Assembly (NCBI GenBank): GCA_030151635.1
Contig: JASLDF010000078.1
Span: forward strand, 1 to 30,668
Origin: Bacteroides sp.
GTDB taxonomy: Bacteria; Bacteroidota; Bacteroidia; Bacteroidales; Bacteroidaceae
Direction of reading: 5' to 3'
Length of the DNA: 30,668 nucleotides
Shown: positions 1-6,986 of the stretch, piece by piece
Layout of the letters: each line of letters opens with the position of its first letter
Numbering within the stretch: position 1 is the stretch's first letter
Translations under genes and position numbers: made by a program
The notes under the pieces: generated by a model
The model's input: the letters and a program-made list of their open reading frames with translations, nothing else
The model's database searches: none
Told to the model about the DNA's origin: nothing

Positions 1-370
1 ACATACTAGCCACTTTATATCTATAATTAGTTACAAAGTTTTAAAGCTCCATAACTAGCAATAATCTTAACCACAATCAACAAAAAAGCATCCTATCTTC
101 TAACTCAATAGAATGATAGGATGCTCTAGGTTTAAAAAGTATTTACACAAGATAGTAGTTGGGTATTATAAGAACATTCGCATAGTAAACAATTAAACAG
201 AAGAATTATACAGTAACTGCGAATGAAGTTGAACTGGTAAAAGGGTTGACACTCACGTGCAAACCCTTTCTTTCTATTAAGAACATCTCTCAGAAAGATA
301 AAATCGCAAAATTCTTAATAGATACAAATAAACTACTAAATCTAAAAATTGACTTTTTATACTAACCTAA
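1..370. other. Intergenic end region with hairpins
   Basis: No credible coding sequence is visible. The stretch holds a strong hairpin at 87-125 (listed separately). A weaker one at 239-269 has arms AAAGGGTTG and CAAACCCTT with a small bulge, a CACGTG palindrome in its loop, and a T-rich plus-strand flank. The second hairpin could act as a plus-strand terminator for something that starts outside the window, but no such transcript can be shown. Confidence 0.5.
82..125 (-). terminator. Rho-independent terminator, probably of the btuB-like/cbiK unit
   Basis: The arms at 87-101 and 110-125 pair over about 14 bp (core GCATCCTATC/GATAGGATGC) with one bulged base. On the minus strand the hairpin is followed by six U residues (A82-A87 on the plus strand). 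It lies about 250 nt past the cbiK stop, so the transcript would have a long 3' UTR unless something else uses it. Confidence 0.7.
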
Positions 371-1426
371 TTAATCTTCATAGTGGTCTTCCCACTTCTC
401 TGCATTTGCAATAGCTTCGTCCATATGACGCAACCAAATATTTCTTAATTCCTGATGGTCAGCTAGACCAATTGCATTAAAATCTTTTTCTGTAATGTTT
501 GAACCTTTTTCGTTGATTTTAAATCCTAGTTTCTGGAATTTAAGAATCCAAGAATACTCTTCATCTTCATTTGGATCAACATCTTCGTAGGTTTGACCAT
601 CTTCTAATCCACCTAAAAGGTCGTTTTGAGCGTGATCACCAGTAATTGACATCAATGGAACTAAAGAGATAGTCATATCACTATTCTTTTTACCTTCAGA
701 TTTTGTAAATGCTTCAACTCCTCTACGAACGTGGCCAAAAAGAATATCAGGGCAATCTACAGTTCCAATAAATACATTTTTCTTACCGCTCAATTTTTGG
801 ATAGCAGTTTCTAAATCGTAATATCTCTTATTACCTTCATTGTAAATATCTTCTGGGTTACCGTGTCCCATAAATACGACAGCTTCTCCCTTGTCTAATC
901 TCGGTTTGTAGTAGTTGTAAAGTACTTTAGCTACATCGTCAACATCTTTTTGGTCTCTCAAAAGACAAGCACTCTTAGCTACAGTTATTGATGGATGTAC
1001 AGCCATGAAATTTTTCTTCACATCAGATTCCATCAAAGTAGAATACTCCGAACCAGGAATGATATGTAATGATTGTACGTAAACATTTTTATAATCTGCT
1101 TTAGCCAACGCATCTAACCATAGAGAAGGTTTTGCATATGCCTTTCCAATCTCTGCATATACACGGTCAATAATTGTTCTTGAAGTGAACGACATGTATA
1201 TATCTGCATTTGGATATTTCTTATGATAGTCTTCAATAACGGCATTGTACGTTTCTTGTGGTTGAGGTAGAGTACTACCAAAAGAACATAACAAGATAGC
1301 TGTATCGTGTTTTTTATTTACATAAACCGCAGTATAGTCATCAGTAGAGCTACTTGAGCAAGATGATAAAATTCCAAGCGAAAGGACTAAGCCTAACAAG
1401 ATTACTTTGTTTAAAATTTTTCTCAT
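371..1426 (-). CDS. cbiK: Exported CbiK-type (sirohydrochlorin) chelatase lipoprotein
   Basis: This 351-aa protein matches the CbiK/anaerobic cobaltochelatase family, which inserts Co2+ (or Fe2+) into sirohydrochlorin. The two catalytic-type histidines of the family are visible as H188 in MGHG and H265 in GDHAQNDL; H121 in LHIIPGSEY is a further likely active-site residue. Unlike cytosolic CbiK it begins with a lipoprotein signal peptide (lipobox ending at C23, then four serines), so it should sit outside the inner membrane. It follows the TonB receptor by 26 nt and probably shares its B12-riboswitch-controlled transcript. A known parallel is IhtB of Porphyromonas gingivalis, a CbiK-like lipoprotein next to the TonB receptor IhtA and linked to haem/iron uptake. 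The chelatase fold is well supported. Whether it inserts cobalt, removes iron or just binds tetrapyrroles is not decided by sequence. Confidence 0.88.
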   Translation of the reverse strand: MRKILNKVILLGLVLSLGILSSCSSSSTDDYTAVYVNKKHDTAILLCSFGSTLPQPQETYNAVIEDYHKKYPNADIYMSFTSRTIIDRVYAEIGKAYAKPSLWLDALAKADYKNVYVQSLHIIPGSEYSTLMESDVKKNFMAVHPSITVAKSACLLRDQKDVDDVAKVLYNYYKPRLDKGEAVVFMGHGNPEDIYNEGNKRYYDLETAIQKLSGKKNVFIGTVDCPDILFGHVRRGVEAFTKSEGKKNSDMTISLVPLMSITGDHAQNDLLGGLEDGQTYEDVDPNEDEEYSWILKFQKLGFKINEKGSNITEKDFNAIGLADHQELRNIWLRHMDEAIANAEKWEDHYED

Positions 1427-1452
1427 AATTTGTTAATTAAATGATTGTGATT

Positions 1453-3732
1453 TTATTCTTTGTCTGAAAATTTCAGAGCCATTGATACGTAATAATTTCT
1501 TCCGGGAGTGGTAGATGCTCTATTGTGACCGAAGGGCTCTTTATCTACAAAGTTAAAGATGTTATCAATCCCCACATTCGCATCTAACTTTAGATGTTTT
1601 GTACTTAGTAAACCATGCGACGAATTCAGCCTCCATATTTGATGAGCTTTGGCATTTCCATGAGAAGTGTAATAGCGTTTAGACTGATACCTACCCGTTA
1701 GAGATAATCCTAATCTATAGCTTGTGAAGTTTTTTGTCCACGACAATCTAAGATTTGCATTTCGTCTAGAGGTGGCATTCATATTAACCCATTTCATGTA
1801 ATCTTCGGCCTCCTCATCATCTGTTCGTAATGCCTTTGGAGTAAGGTAGCTATAACCAAAACTCAATTTAAAGTTTCTAGGCAAAGTGAAATCTGTGTTT
1901 ATATCATAGCCATATGTACGAGCCTTGGCTAAATTGACATATTTCATTGTTTGCTCAACCAACAATTGCTTGTCTTCGTAGGAAGTTTTGGTTGTTTGCA
2001 GCGAAATTAGATCACGGAGAGCATTGTGGAATGCCGTGATATTTACTTTAAACCACCCTTTCTGATATTCTGCACTTACTGAATAGTAATTCGATTTTTG
2101 TGGTTTCAAATTAGGATCTCCATAATAAGCTTTTAACGTACTCATAATAGTCGCATAGTACTGATAATACCTCTCTTTCATTGTTGGAGCTTTATAGCCA
2201 CTAGAATAAGTGGCACGAAGTGTCAAATCTTCCGACACCTTATATTTAAAAGATATTTTTGGAGCAAATACATTTGGGAAGTCTTTATTCTTACCGAAAC
2301 GAAAACCTGCAGTAACATTAAATCTATCAGTAATATTGTACTCGTCTTGAGCATAAAAATCGTAGCTATATGAACTCGCTTTATCATTTGACAAACGATA
2401 AGGAGCAACTAATTTTTCCCATATATGCTCCATACCTACACTTAATGTATGCTTTTTATTAAGAAAGAATACTCCCTTCAGACTATTGATAAAACGTCTT
2501 TCTGAAGATTGAAGAATACGATCGCCTTTCCAAATAACAATTGGTTTTCCGTGTTCATCATATAAGTCGGTATAAGATCTTGAATTGTAGTCGTAATAAT
2601 AATCAAAACGATCAAAGTGAGAGTCGAATGAAATCCAATGCTTCTTTTTAAACTTATATTTTCCACCTACACCGTAAGTTTGATTTTGGTAAAACAAATC
2701 ACTCAATCGCCAGTTTGGCACTCCCATAGGTCTTTTTGTCCACTTCTGATAGAAATTAGCATCACCCGTAAGTTGAAGAGATTTCGTAACATCATAAGAA
2801 AAATGTTGACCTACAGAATAGTTCGTTGATCGATTAACCGTCTTGGTTACACTATTTTCGTACAAGCGATTACGGTGCCATTCTTGCGTTGTGTTGCGCC
2901 ATCCATGCGTATGTTTTACAGTAAAAGAGGTGTTTGTGCTGAATTTATCATTCGCATAAATAATATTATTCGAATTACTTAAGTCTTCATGTTGCCCCAC
3001 ACGTGTGCTTGTTAATAGGCCAACTTCACGCTTGTGTTTTTTAGAGATAAAGTTGATAACCCCACCAATTGCATCAGAACCATATAAAGAGGATACTGCA
3101 CCTTTTACAATTTCGATACGCTCAATGTTTTGCAAGTTAATACGACTAAAGTCGGTTTGTCCGCCTACTCCTGCACTCAATCTTTTACCATCTATAAGAA
3201 CTAGAATATAATCATTTTTAAGCCCATTTAGCTGCATGTTACTTCCCATATCACTACCCGTAAAAGTAAATGAGGAGGATAAATTACCTAATACATCTTC
3301 AATATCACGACCAGCAAAATCACGCAATGATTTTCCCGAAATCACTTCTGTTTGTACAGGAGCATCTTTCAAGTAATGTTCGGTACCTGTACCGGTAACA
3401 ACCACTTCTTGAAGAAGTTTCGAATCTTCTTTCAATGCAAATGACACATTTACATCTTCCGATGAAATAATAATATTTTGTTTAATAGATTGATAACCTA
3501 AGAATGAGGCTACAAGGGTGTATTTACCTGGGCTTATCTGACAGATAGCATATTTTCCACTTTCGTTTACCAACGCACCTTTATCTGTTTTATCCAAGTA
3601 TACATTAGCCCCTGCCAATACCTGACCAGAAGCCTTATCAACAACAGTACCAGAAATCGTAAATTGTTGCGCTGCTACAAGTTGCACCAAACACATTACA
3701 CTCATTACCATGAGCATACGTAATTTTATCAT
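1453..3732 (-). CDS. btuB: TonB-dependent outer-membrane receptor, probably for corrinoid or a related tetrapyrrole
   Basis: This 759-aa protein has a signal peptide (about residues 1-21, ending AAQQ) and a carboxypeptidase-like regulatory domain (about 24-105). A TonB-box-like EVVVTG follows at 109-114. The plug domain runs from about 120 to 232 and contains the family hallmark stretch around 203-230 (IERIEIVKGAVSSLYGSDA). The rest is a long 22-strand-type barrel. The length is typical of BtuB/ferri-siderophore receptors rather than the much longer SusC type. The substrate assignment comes from context: the gene lies directly behind a cobalamin riboswitch and ahead of an exported CbiK-like chelatase. 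The symbol is used for role, not proven orthology, and haem or a corrinoid precursor remains possible. An 11-bp AU stem-loop lies just before the start codon (3738-3768). Confidence 0.85.
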   Translation of the reverse strand: MIKLRMLMVMSVMCLVQLVAAQQFTISGTVVDKASGQVLAGANVYLDKTDKGALVNESGKYAICQISPGKYTLVASFLGYQSIKQNIIISSEDVNVSFALKEDSKLLQEVVVTGTGTEHYLKDAPVQTEVISGKSLRDFAGRDIEDVLGNLSSSFTFTGSDMGSNMQLNGLKNDYILVLIDGKRLSAGVGGQTDFSRINLQNIERIEIVKGAVSSLYGSDAIGGVINFISKKHKREVGLLTSTRVGQHEDLSNSNNIIYANDKFSTNTSFTVKHTHGWRNTTQEWHRNRLYENSVTKTVNRSTNYSVGQHFSYDVTKSLQLTGDANFYQKWTKRPMGVPNWRLSDLFYQNQTYGVGGKYKFKKKHWISFDSHFDRFDYYYDYNSRSYTDLYDEHGKPIVIWKGDRILQSSERRFINSLKGVFFLNKKHTLSVGMEHIWEKLVAPYRLSNDKASSYSYDFYAQDEYNITDRFNVTAGFRFGKNKDFPNVFAPKISFKYKVSEDLTLRATYSSGYKAPTMKERYYQYYATIMSTLKAYYGDPNLKPQKSNYYSVSAEYQKGWFKVNITAFHNALRDLISLQTTKTSYEDKQLLVEQTMKYVNLAKARTYGYDINTDFTLPRNFKLSFGYSYLTPKALRTDDEEAEDYMKWVNMNATSRRNANLRLSWTKNFTSYRLGLSLTGRYQSKRYYTSHGNAKAHQIWRLNSSHGLLSTKHLKLDANVGIDNIFNFVDKEPFGHNRASTTPGRNYYVSMALKFSDKE

Positions 3733-3737
3733 CTCTA

Positions 3738-3768
3738 TTTTTATATTATTTGTTTCTTAATATAAAAA
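3738..3768 (-). promoter_or_regulatory. AU-rich stem-loop just upstream of the receptor start codon
   Basis: Plus-strand arms TTTTTATATTA (3738-3748) and TAATATAAAAA (3758-3768) are perfectly complementary over 11 bp with a 9-nt loop. The structure ends 5 nt before the ATG (3732). It lies in the leader downstream of the riboswitch aptamer and could take part in translational control, but pure A/T stems are common in this AT-rich genome. Confidence 0.35.
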
Positions 3769-3863
3769 CATCGAGTCCCCTAAAAAAGATAAAAATGAAT
3801 ACTTACATTAAAACGTAAAGTACAAAACACCTCTAATCCTGGAAGCTAAATGTTTTAGTTAAC

Positions 3864-4030
3864 ATTTTGGCAGGTCTTCTGGCTCTCCTCTGATAAATAA
3901 ACTTCCCATGCATTTATGCACAGTGTTGATGGTATTTATCTTTTTTTATGAGGATTACAGCTGCAGGTACAGCCCCAGACTTAAACTGGGTTCCCTTTCA
4001 CCGCAGTCTTGAAATAACTGCGATTACCAA
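3864..4030 (-). ncRNA. Cobalamin riboswitch controlling the receptor/cbiK unit
   Basis: Read on the minus strand, the leader contains the conserved aptamer core GGGAACCCAG...GGGGCTGTACCTGC followed by CTGTAATCCTC. It ends in a B12 box at 3867-3888 (GGAGAGCCAGAAGACCTGCC). A closing-type stem CGCAG/CTGCG is at 4002-4022. These are the hallmark elements of the Rfam cobalamin class. About 130 nt separate the B12 box from the ATG, and no U-tailed terminator is evident there, so control may act on translation. The expected outcome is lower receptor and chelatase expression when adenosylcobalamin is abundant. Confidence 0.93.
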
Positions 4031-4038
4031 ATCGAATA

Positions 4039-4046
4039 CAAATATA
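4039..4046 (-). promoter_or_regulatory. Bacteroidetes-type -7 box for the cobalamin riboswitch transcript
   Basis: The minus strand reads TATATTTG, a perfect match to TAnnTTTG, and sits directly upstream of the aptamer, so transcription would start near 4032. An ATTG at about 4069-4072 is a weak candidate for the -33 element. Confidence 0.6.
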
Positions 4047-4253
4047 CACTTAACATCGAATCTAATTACAATTATTCACAATTATTTACAGCTTTATTTC
4101 TTTAATTAAACACATCTATCTATTTATCAACAAAATACATTTAAAGTTATTTTTAAGTTTAAAGTTTTTTCAATAAACTTTTTGTCTTCATTAGTGAACA
4201 GGGCCATCTATTTGCAGAACTTGTATAATACCATCCTATTAAGAGTCCCCCTT

Positions 4254-4306
4254 CTTACTAAGACGAGTGAGTTATGTCAGGGAGAGAACTCACTCGTCTT
4301 AGTAAG
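4254..4306. repeat. Perfect 20-bp inverted repeat with 13-nt spacer
   Basis: Arms CTTACTAAGACGAGTGAGTT (4254-4273) and its exact reverse complement (4287-4306) flank ATGTCAGGGAGAG. Neither strand has a U-tract after the structure, so it is not a standard intrinsic terminator. It lies in an intergenic stretch (4047-4436) without a convincing gene. It is richer in G+C than its AT-rich surroundings. A structured RNA, a protein-binding palindrome or a mobile-element remnant are all possible. Confidence 0.75.
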
Positions 4307-4429
4307 GCATAATACCCCTGCCTTGGAGAACTTTAAACCAGGGTAAAAGAGGAAGGTAATAGAGGGAAAAAAGGAAATTTTAATTGCCCTATTGGCTAAT
4401 GAATTTAAGCAATATGAAGCGTATGGACA

Positions 4430-4468
4430 TAAAAAAAGTAGTACCACGATTCTCATCGTAGTACTACT
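4430..4468 (-). terminator. Rho-independent terminator downstream of galE
   Basis: Arms at 4437-4450 and 4455-4468 pair over 14 nt with one mismatch and a 4-nt loop. On the minus strand seven U residues follow (A4431-A4437). It lies about 190 nt beyond the galE stop. Confidence 0.8.
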
Positions 4469-4658
4469 AAACACAAACACAAAATAAAACACGACAAAAC
4501 TACTATAAAGTCTAAGCCTATGTGCTAGGCACGCTAGCTGTATCATCAATTTTGCGAGATAAACACAGCTATTTCAGCTTGACTTCAATGTAATAACAAC
4601 ATGATATTACAAAGGTTCACTCAATGTTTAAAAAATTGTGTTTTTAACATTTAATATT

Positions 4659-5693
4659 TTATTGGATACCTCTTTCTCGAAGTTTCAATTGCCAATTCCA
4701 TGCAGAAGCAATGGTATCCTCGATTGAAGACTCTGCCTTCCAACCTAATTCATTGTTAGCAAAATCTGGGTTAGCCCATACTTTTTCTATATCACCAGCT
4801 CTACGTCCCACTATTTTGTAGTTCAATTTAACGCCAGTTGATTTTTCAAAAGCTTGAATCAATTCCAAAACAGAAAGACCACGACCAGTACCGATGTTGA
4901 ATACTTCAACTTTCGCTTTTTGTTTGTCTTCTAGGATACGATTGATTGCCACAACGTGAGCTTTAGCAAGGTCAACAACGTTAATAAAGTCACGTATACA
5001 AGATCCATCAGGAGTGTCATAATCATCACCAAAAACGCTTAATTCTTTACGAATACCAATCGCTGTTTGAGTTATGTATGGAACCAAGTTTTGAGGTACA
5101 CCATTTGGCAATTCACCTAGCAAAGCTGTTGGATGAGCACCAATTGGGTTGAAATAACGCAACAAGATTGCTTGGATAGGAGAACCTGAAGCGATAGTAT
5201 CTTGGACGATTTCTTCGTTAATTTGTTTGGTGTTACCGTAAGGAGATTCGGCTGTTTTAATAGGGGCTTTTTCGGTTACTGGCAACACATCTGGTTGACC
5301 ATAAACAGTACATGAAGATGAGAATACAATTCCTTTAACACCATGTTTAGGCATCAACTCAAGTAGGTTAATAAGAGATACCAAGTTGTTACGGTAGTAT
5401 AAAAGAGGTTTCTCTACCGATTCGCCAACGGCTTTACTTGCAGCAAAGTGAATAATTGCTTCGATACCTTTGTACTCTGTGAATACTTTATCAAGACCAG
5501 CGTAATCTAAACAATCTAGTTCGATAAATGCAGGACGGATACCAGAAACTTTCTCGATATTATCTACTACGTCTGCGTTTGAGTTAGATAGATTATCAAC
5601 AATGACCACTTCATAGCCATTATTTTGCAACTCAACTACAGTGTGAGAACCAATATATCCGGTTCCACCTGTAACTAAAATTCTCTTTTTCAT
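4659..5693 (-). CDS. galE: UDP-glucose 4-epimerase
   Basis: This 344-aa protein is a full-length extended short-chain dehydrogenase. It interconverts UDP-glucose and UDP-galactose (Leloir pathway, cell-surface polysaccharide precursors) in the cytosol. Visible signatures are the NAD-binding GGTGYIGSH at 9-17, the HFAASKAVGES stretch at 82-92, the serine cluster at 125-127, and the catalytic pair Y152 and K156 in SPYGNTK. The later RDFINVVDLAKAH segment is typical of GalE. It has its own -7 box (5717-5724) and a terminator, so it is probably monocistronic and independent of the B12-controlled units on both sides. Confidence 0.96.
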   Translation of the reverse strand: MKKRILVTGGTGYIGSHTVVELQNNGYEVVIVDNLSNSNADVVDNIEKVSGIRPAFIELDCLDYAGLDKVFTEYKGIEAIIHFAASKAVGESVEKPLLYYRNNLVSLINLLELMPKHGVKGIVFSSSCTVYGQPDVLPVTEKAPIKTAESPYGNTKQINEEIVQDTIASGSPIQAILLRYFNPIGAHPTALLGELPNGVPQNLVPYITQTAIGIRKELSVFGDDYDTPDGSCIRDFINVVDLAKAHVVAINRILEDKQKAKVEVFNIGTGRGLSVLELIQAFEKSTGVKLNYKIVGRRAGDIEKVWANPDFANNELGWKAESSIEDTIASAWNWQLKLRERGIQ

Positions 5694-5716
5694 AATATGT
5701 CTAATTTATTGAACTG

Positions 5717-5724
5717 CAAAAATA
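5717..5724 (-). promoter_or_regulatory. -7 box for galE
   Basis: The minus strand reads TATTTTTG, a full match to TAnnTTTG, 23 nt upstream of the galE ATG. The implied leader is under 20 nt. It lies beyond the stop of the small ORF at 5748-5873, so it does not overlap coding sequence. Confidence 0.55.
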
Positions 5725-5747
5725 GAAAATAATATGTGCAACGAGAA

Positions 5748-5873
5748 CTATATTATGAATAATAATGCCGGAATTGAAGATTCTAATCGTTTAAATTTCA
5801 TGACTACTACTGCAGCAAAAAAAGAGATCAACCAAATAAACCGTAGTTTATCTAGCCGACCTCCTCTCGTCAT
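5748..5873 (-). CDS. Possible 41-aa small membrane protein behind nrdB
   Basis: An ATG-initiated minus-strand frame starts 21 nt after the nrdB stop and ends before the galE promoter, filling most of the nrdB-galE gap. The product starts MTRGGRLDKLRF, then has a hydrophobic stretch (about residues 12-25, with FFAAVVVM) followed by KFKR. A second short hydrophobic tail ends ALLFII. Positive residues before and after the first segment would suit a membrane peptide. I do not recognise the sequence and cannot exclude a chance ORF. Its position makes it a candidate member of the B12-controlled nrd transcript. Confidence 0.35.
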   Translation of the reverse strand: MTRGGRLDKLRFIWLISFFAAVVVMKFKRLESSIPALLFII

Positions 5874-5894
5874 ACTTAAAAAGAATTTTAAGCG

Positions 5895-6938
5895 TTATAA
5901 ATCATCTACAATGGATGTCGATTTAGCATATGCACTTGGCTTTGCCTCAAAGAAATCTGTCTTAATTAAATTCGGATTACTGTATTGAGCAACCCACTTC
6001 ATACTCTCAGGCTCATCTTCATGACCTGGGTATAATATTTCAAATCCTAAGTTTTCACAACGTAAATTGGCTAGGTACTTAATATAGTCAGTAACCATTT
6101 CGGAAGTTAGCCCTTCTATATCTTCGCCAATCACATATTCACCCCACTCCATTTCTTGCATTGCACCTGCCTTAATCATGGCACGAAACTCCTCAACATC
6201 TGCAGGAGTAAAGAGCTCGGGTTGTTCTTTTTTCAATTCTAAAATAATTGACTGGAATAACCACAAGTGTGTATTTTCATCACGGTTAATGTATCGTATC
6301 TCTTGGACAGAACCTGGCATTTTACCGTTTCTTCCTAGGTTATAGAAGAACATGAAACCCGAATAAAAATAGATACCTTCTAAGATAAAGTTGGCAACCA
6401 TTGTCTTTAATAATTGCTTAGAACTTTTATTCTCTTGAAACTCGTTATAAATATCGCCAATAAACTTATTACGGCTTAACAAATGCTCATCGTTTTTCCA
6501 CTGATACAATATATGTTCACGTTCTTCTGGAGAGCAAATAGTATCGAGCATATAGCTGTATGACTGCGAGTGTACTGCTTCTTGAAAAGCTTGTATCGTT
6601 AAACACAAGTTTACTTCATTGGCTGTAACATACTCTCCAACGTATGGTAGATTGGCAGTCTGAATACTATCGAGAAAAATCAAGAACGACAAGATTTTAT
6701 CGTAGGCTTTCTTTTCATGTCGAGATAAGCGACGGTAATCTTTTACATCTTGCGACATGTTGATTTCTTCGGGAATCCAGAAGTTATTCATTGCTTGACG
6801 ATACCAATGCGACACCCAAGGGTATTTCATGTTATTGAAATCGTTCAAGTTAGTGGTATTTCCATTAATCATTCTACGATTCACTACGTCTGTATCGCCG
6901 TGCTCGTTGAATAAAGCTTTTTTCTTTAATTTGGTCAT
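5895..6938 (-). CDS. nrdB: Class Ia ribonucleotide reductase, beta (radical) subunit
   Basis: This 347-aa ferritin-like R2 subunit carries the di-iron centre and tyrosyl radical that start ribonucleotide reduction in NrdA. The metal ligands can be placed: D90 (FLDSIQT), E120 and H123 (QEAVHSQSY), E187 (FILEGIYF), E221 and H224 (RDENTH). The radical tyrosine is Y127, three residues after the H123-S-Q motif, so this is a tyrosyl-radical R2 and not a radical-lacking variant. The C-terminus (STSIVDDL) resembles the tail that docks into NrdA. It starts 48 nt after the nrdA stop and must share its riboswitch-controlled message. Confidence 0.97.
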   Translation of the reverse strand: MTKLKKKALFNEHGDTDVVNRRMINGNTTNLNDFNNMKYPWVSHWYRQAMNNFWIPEEINMSQDVKDYRRLSRHEKKAYDKILSFLIFLDSIQTANLPYVGEYVTANEVNLCLTIQAFQEAVHSQSYSYMLDTICSPEEREHILYQWKNDEHLLSRNKFIGDIYNEFQENKSSKQLLKTMVANFILEGIYFYSGFMFFYNLGRNGKMPGSVQEIRYINRDENTHLWLFQSIILELKKEQPELFTPADVEEFRAMIKAGAMQEMEWGEYVIGEDIEGLTSEMVTDYIKYLANLRCENLGFEILYPGHEDEPESMKWVAQYSNPNLIKTDFFEAKPSAYAKSTSIVDDL

Positions 6939-6986
6939 GATATATAGAACCTTAAATAGTTTTTTAAAGTAGTTTTCGTTTCAGTT

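Noticed and set aside
239..269. Hairpin considered as a second terminator for cbiK
   Set aside because: On the minus strand no U-tract follows the second arm; the hairpin at 87-125 is a better candidate.
4161..4181. AAAGTTT/AAACTTT hairpin with short T tail
   Set aside because: A weak 7-bp A/T stem in AT-rich sequence with no gene for it to terminate.
4277..4549. 90-codon minus-strand frame downstream of galE
   Set aside because: It runs through the galE terminator hairpin and into the 20-bp inverted repeat, and its composition (runs of F, V, S) looks like translated AT-rich noise.
5734..5988. 84-codon plus-strand frame between galE and nrdB
   Set aside because: Its last third is antisense to the conserved end of nrdB and the rest has no recognisable features; the minus-strand 41-codon frame fits the operon direction better.
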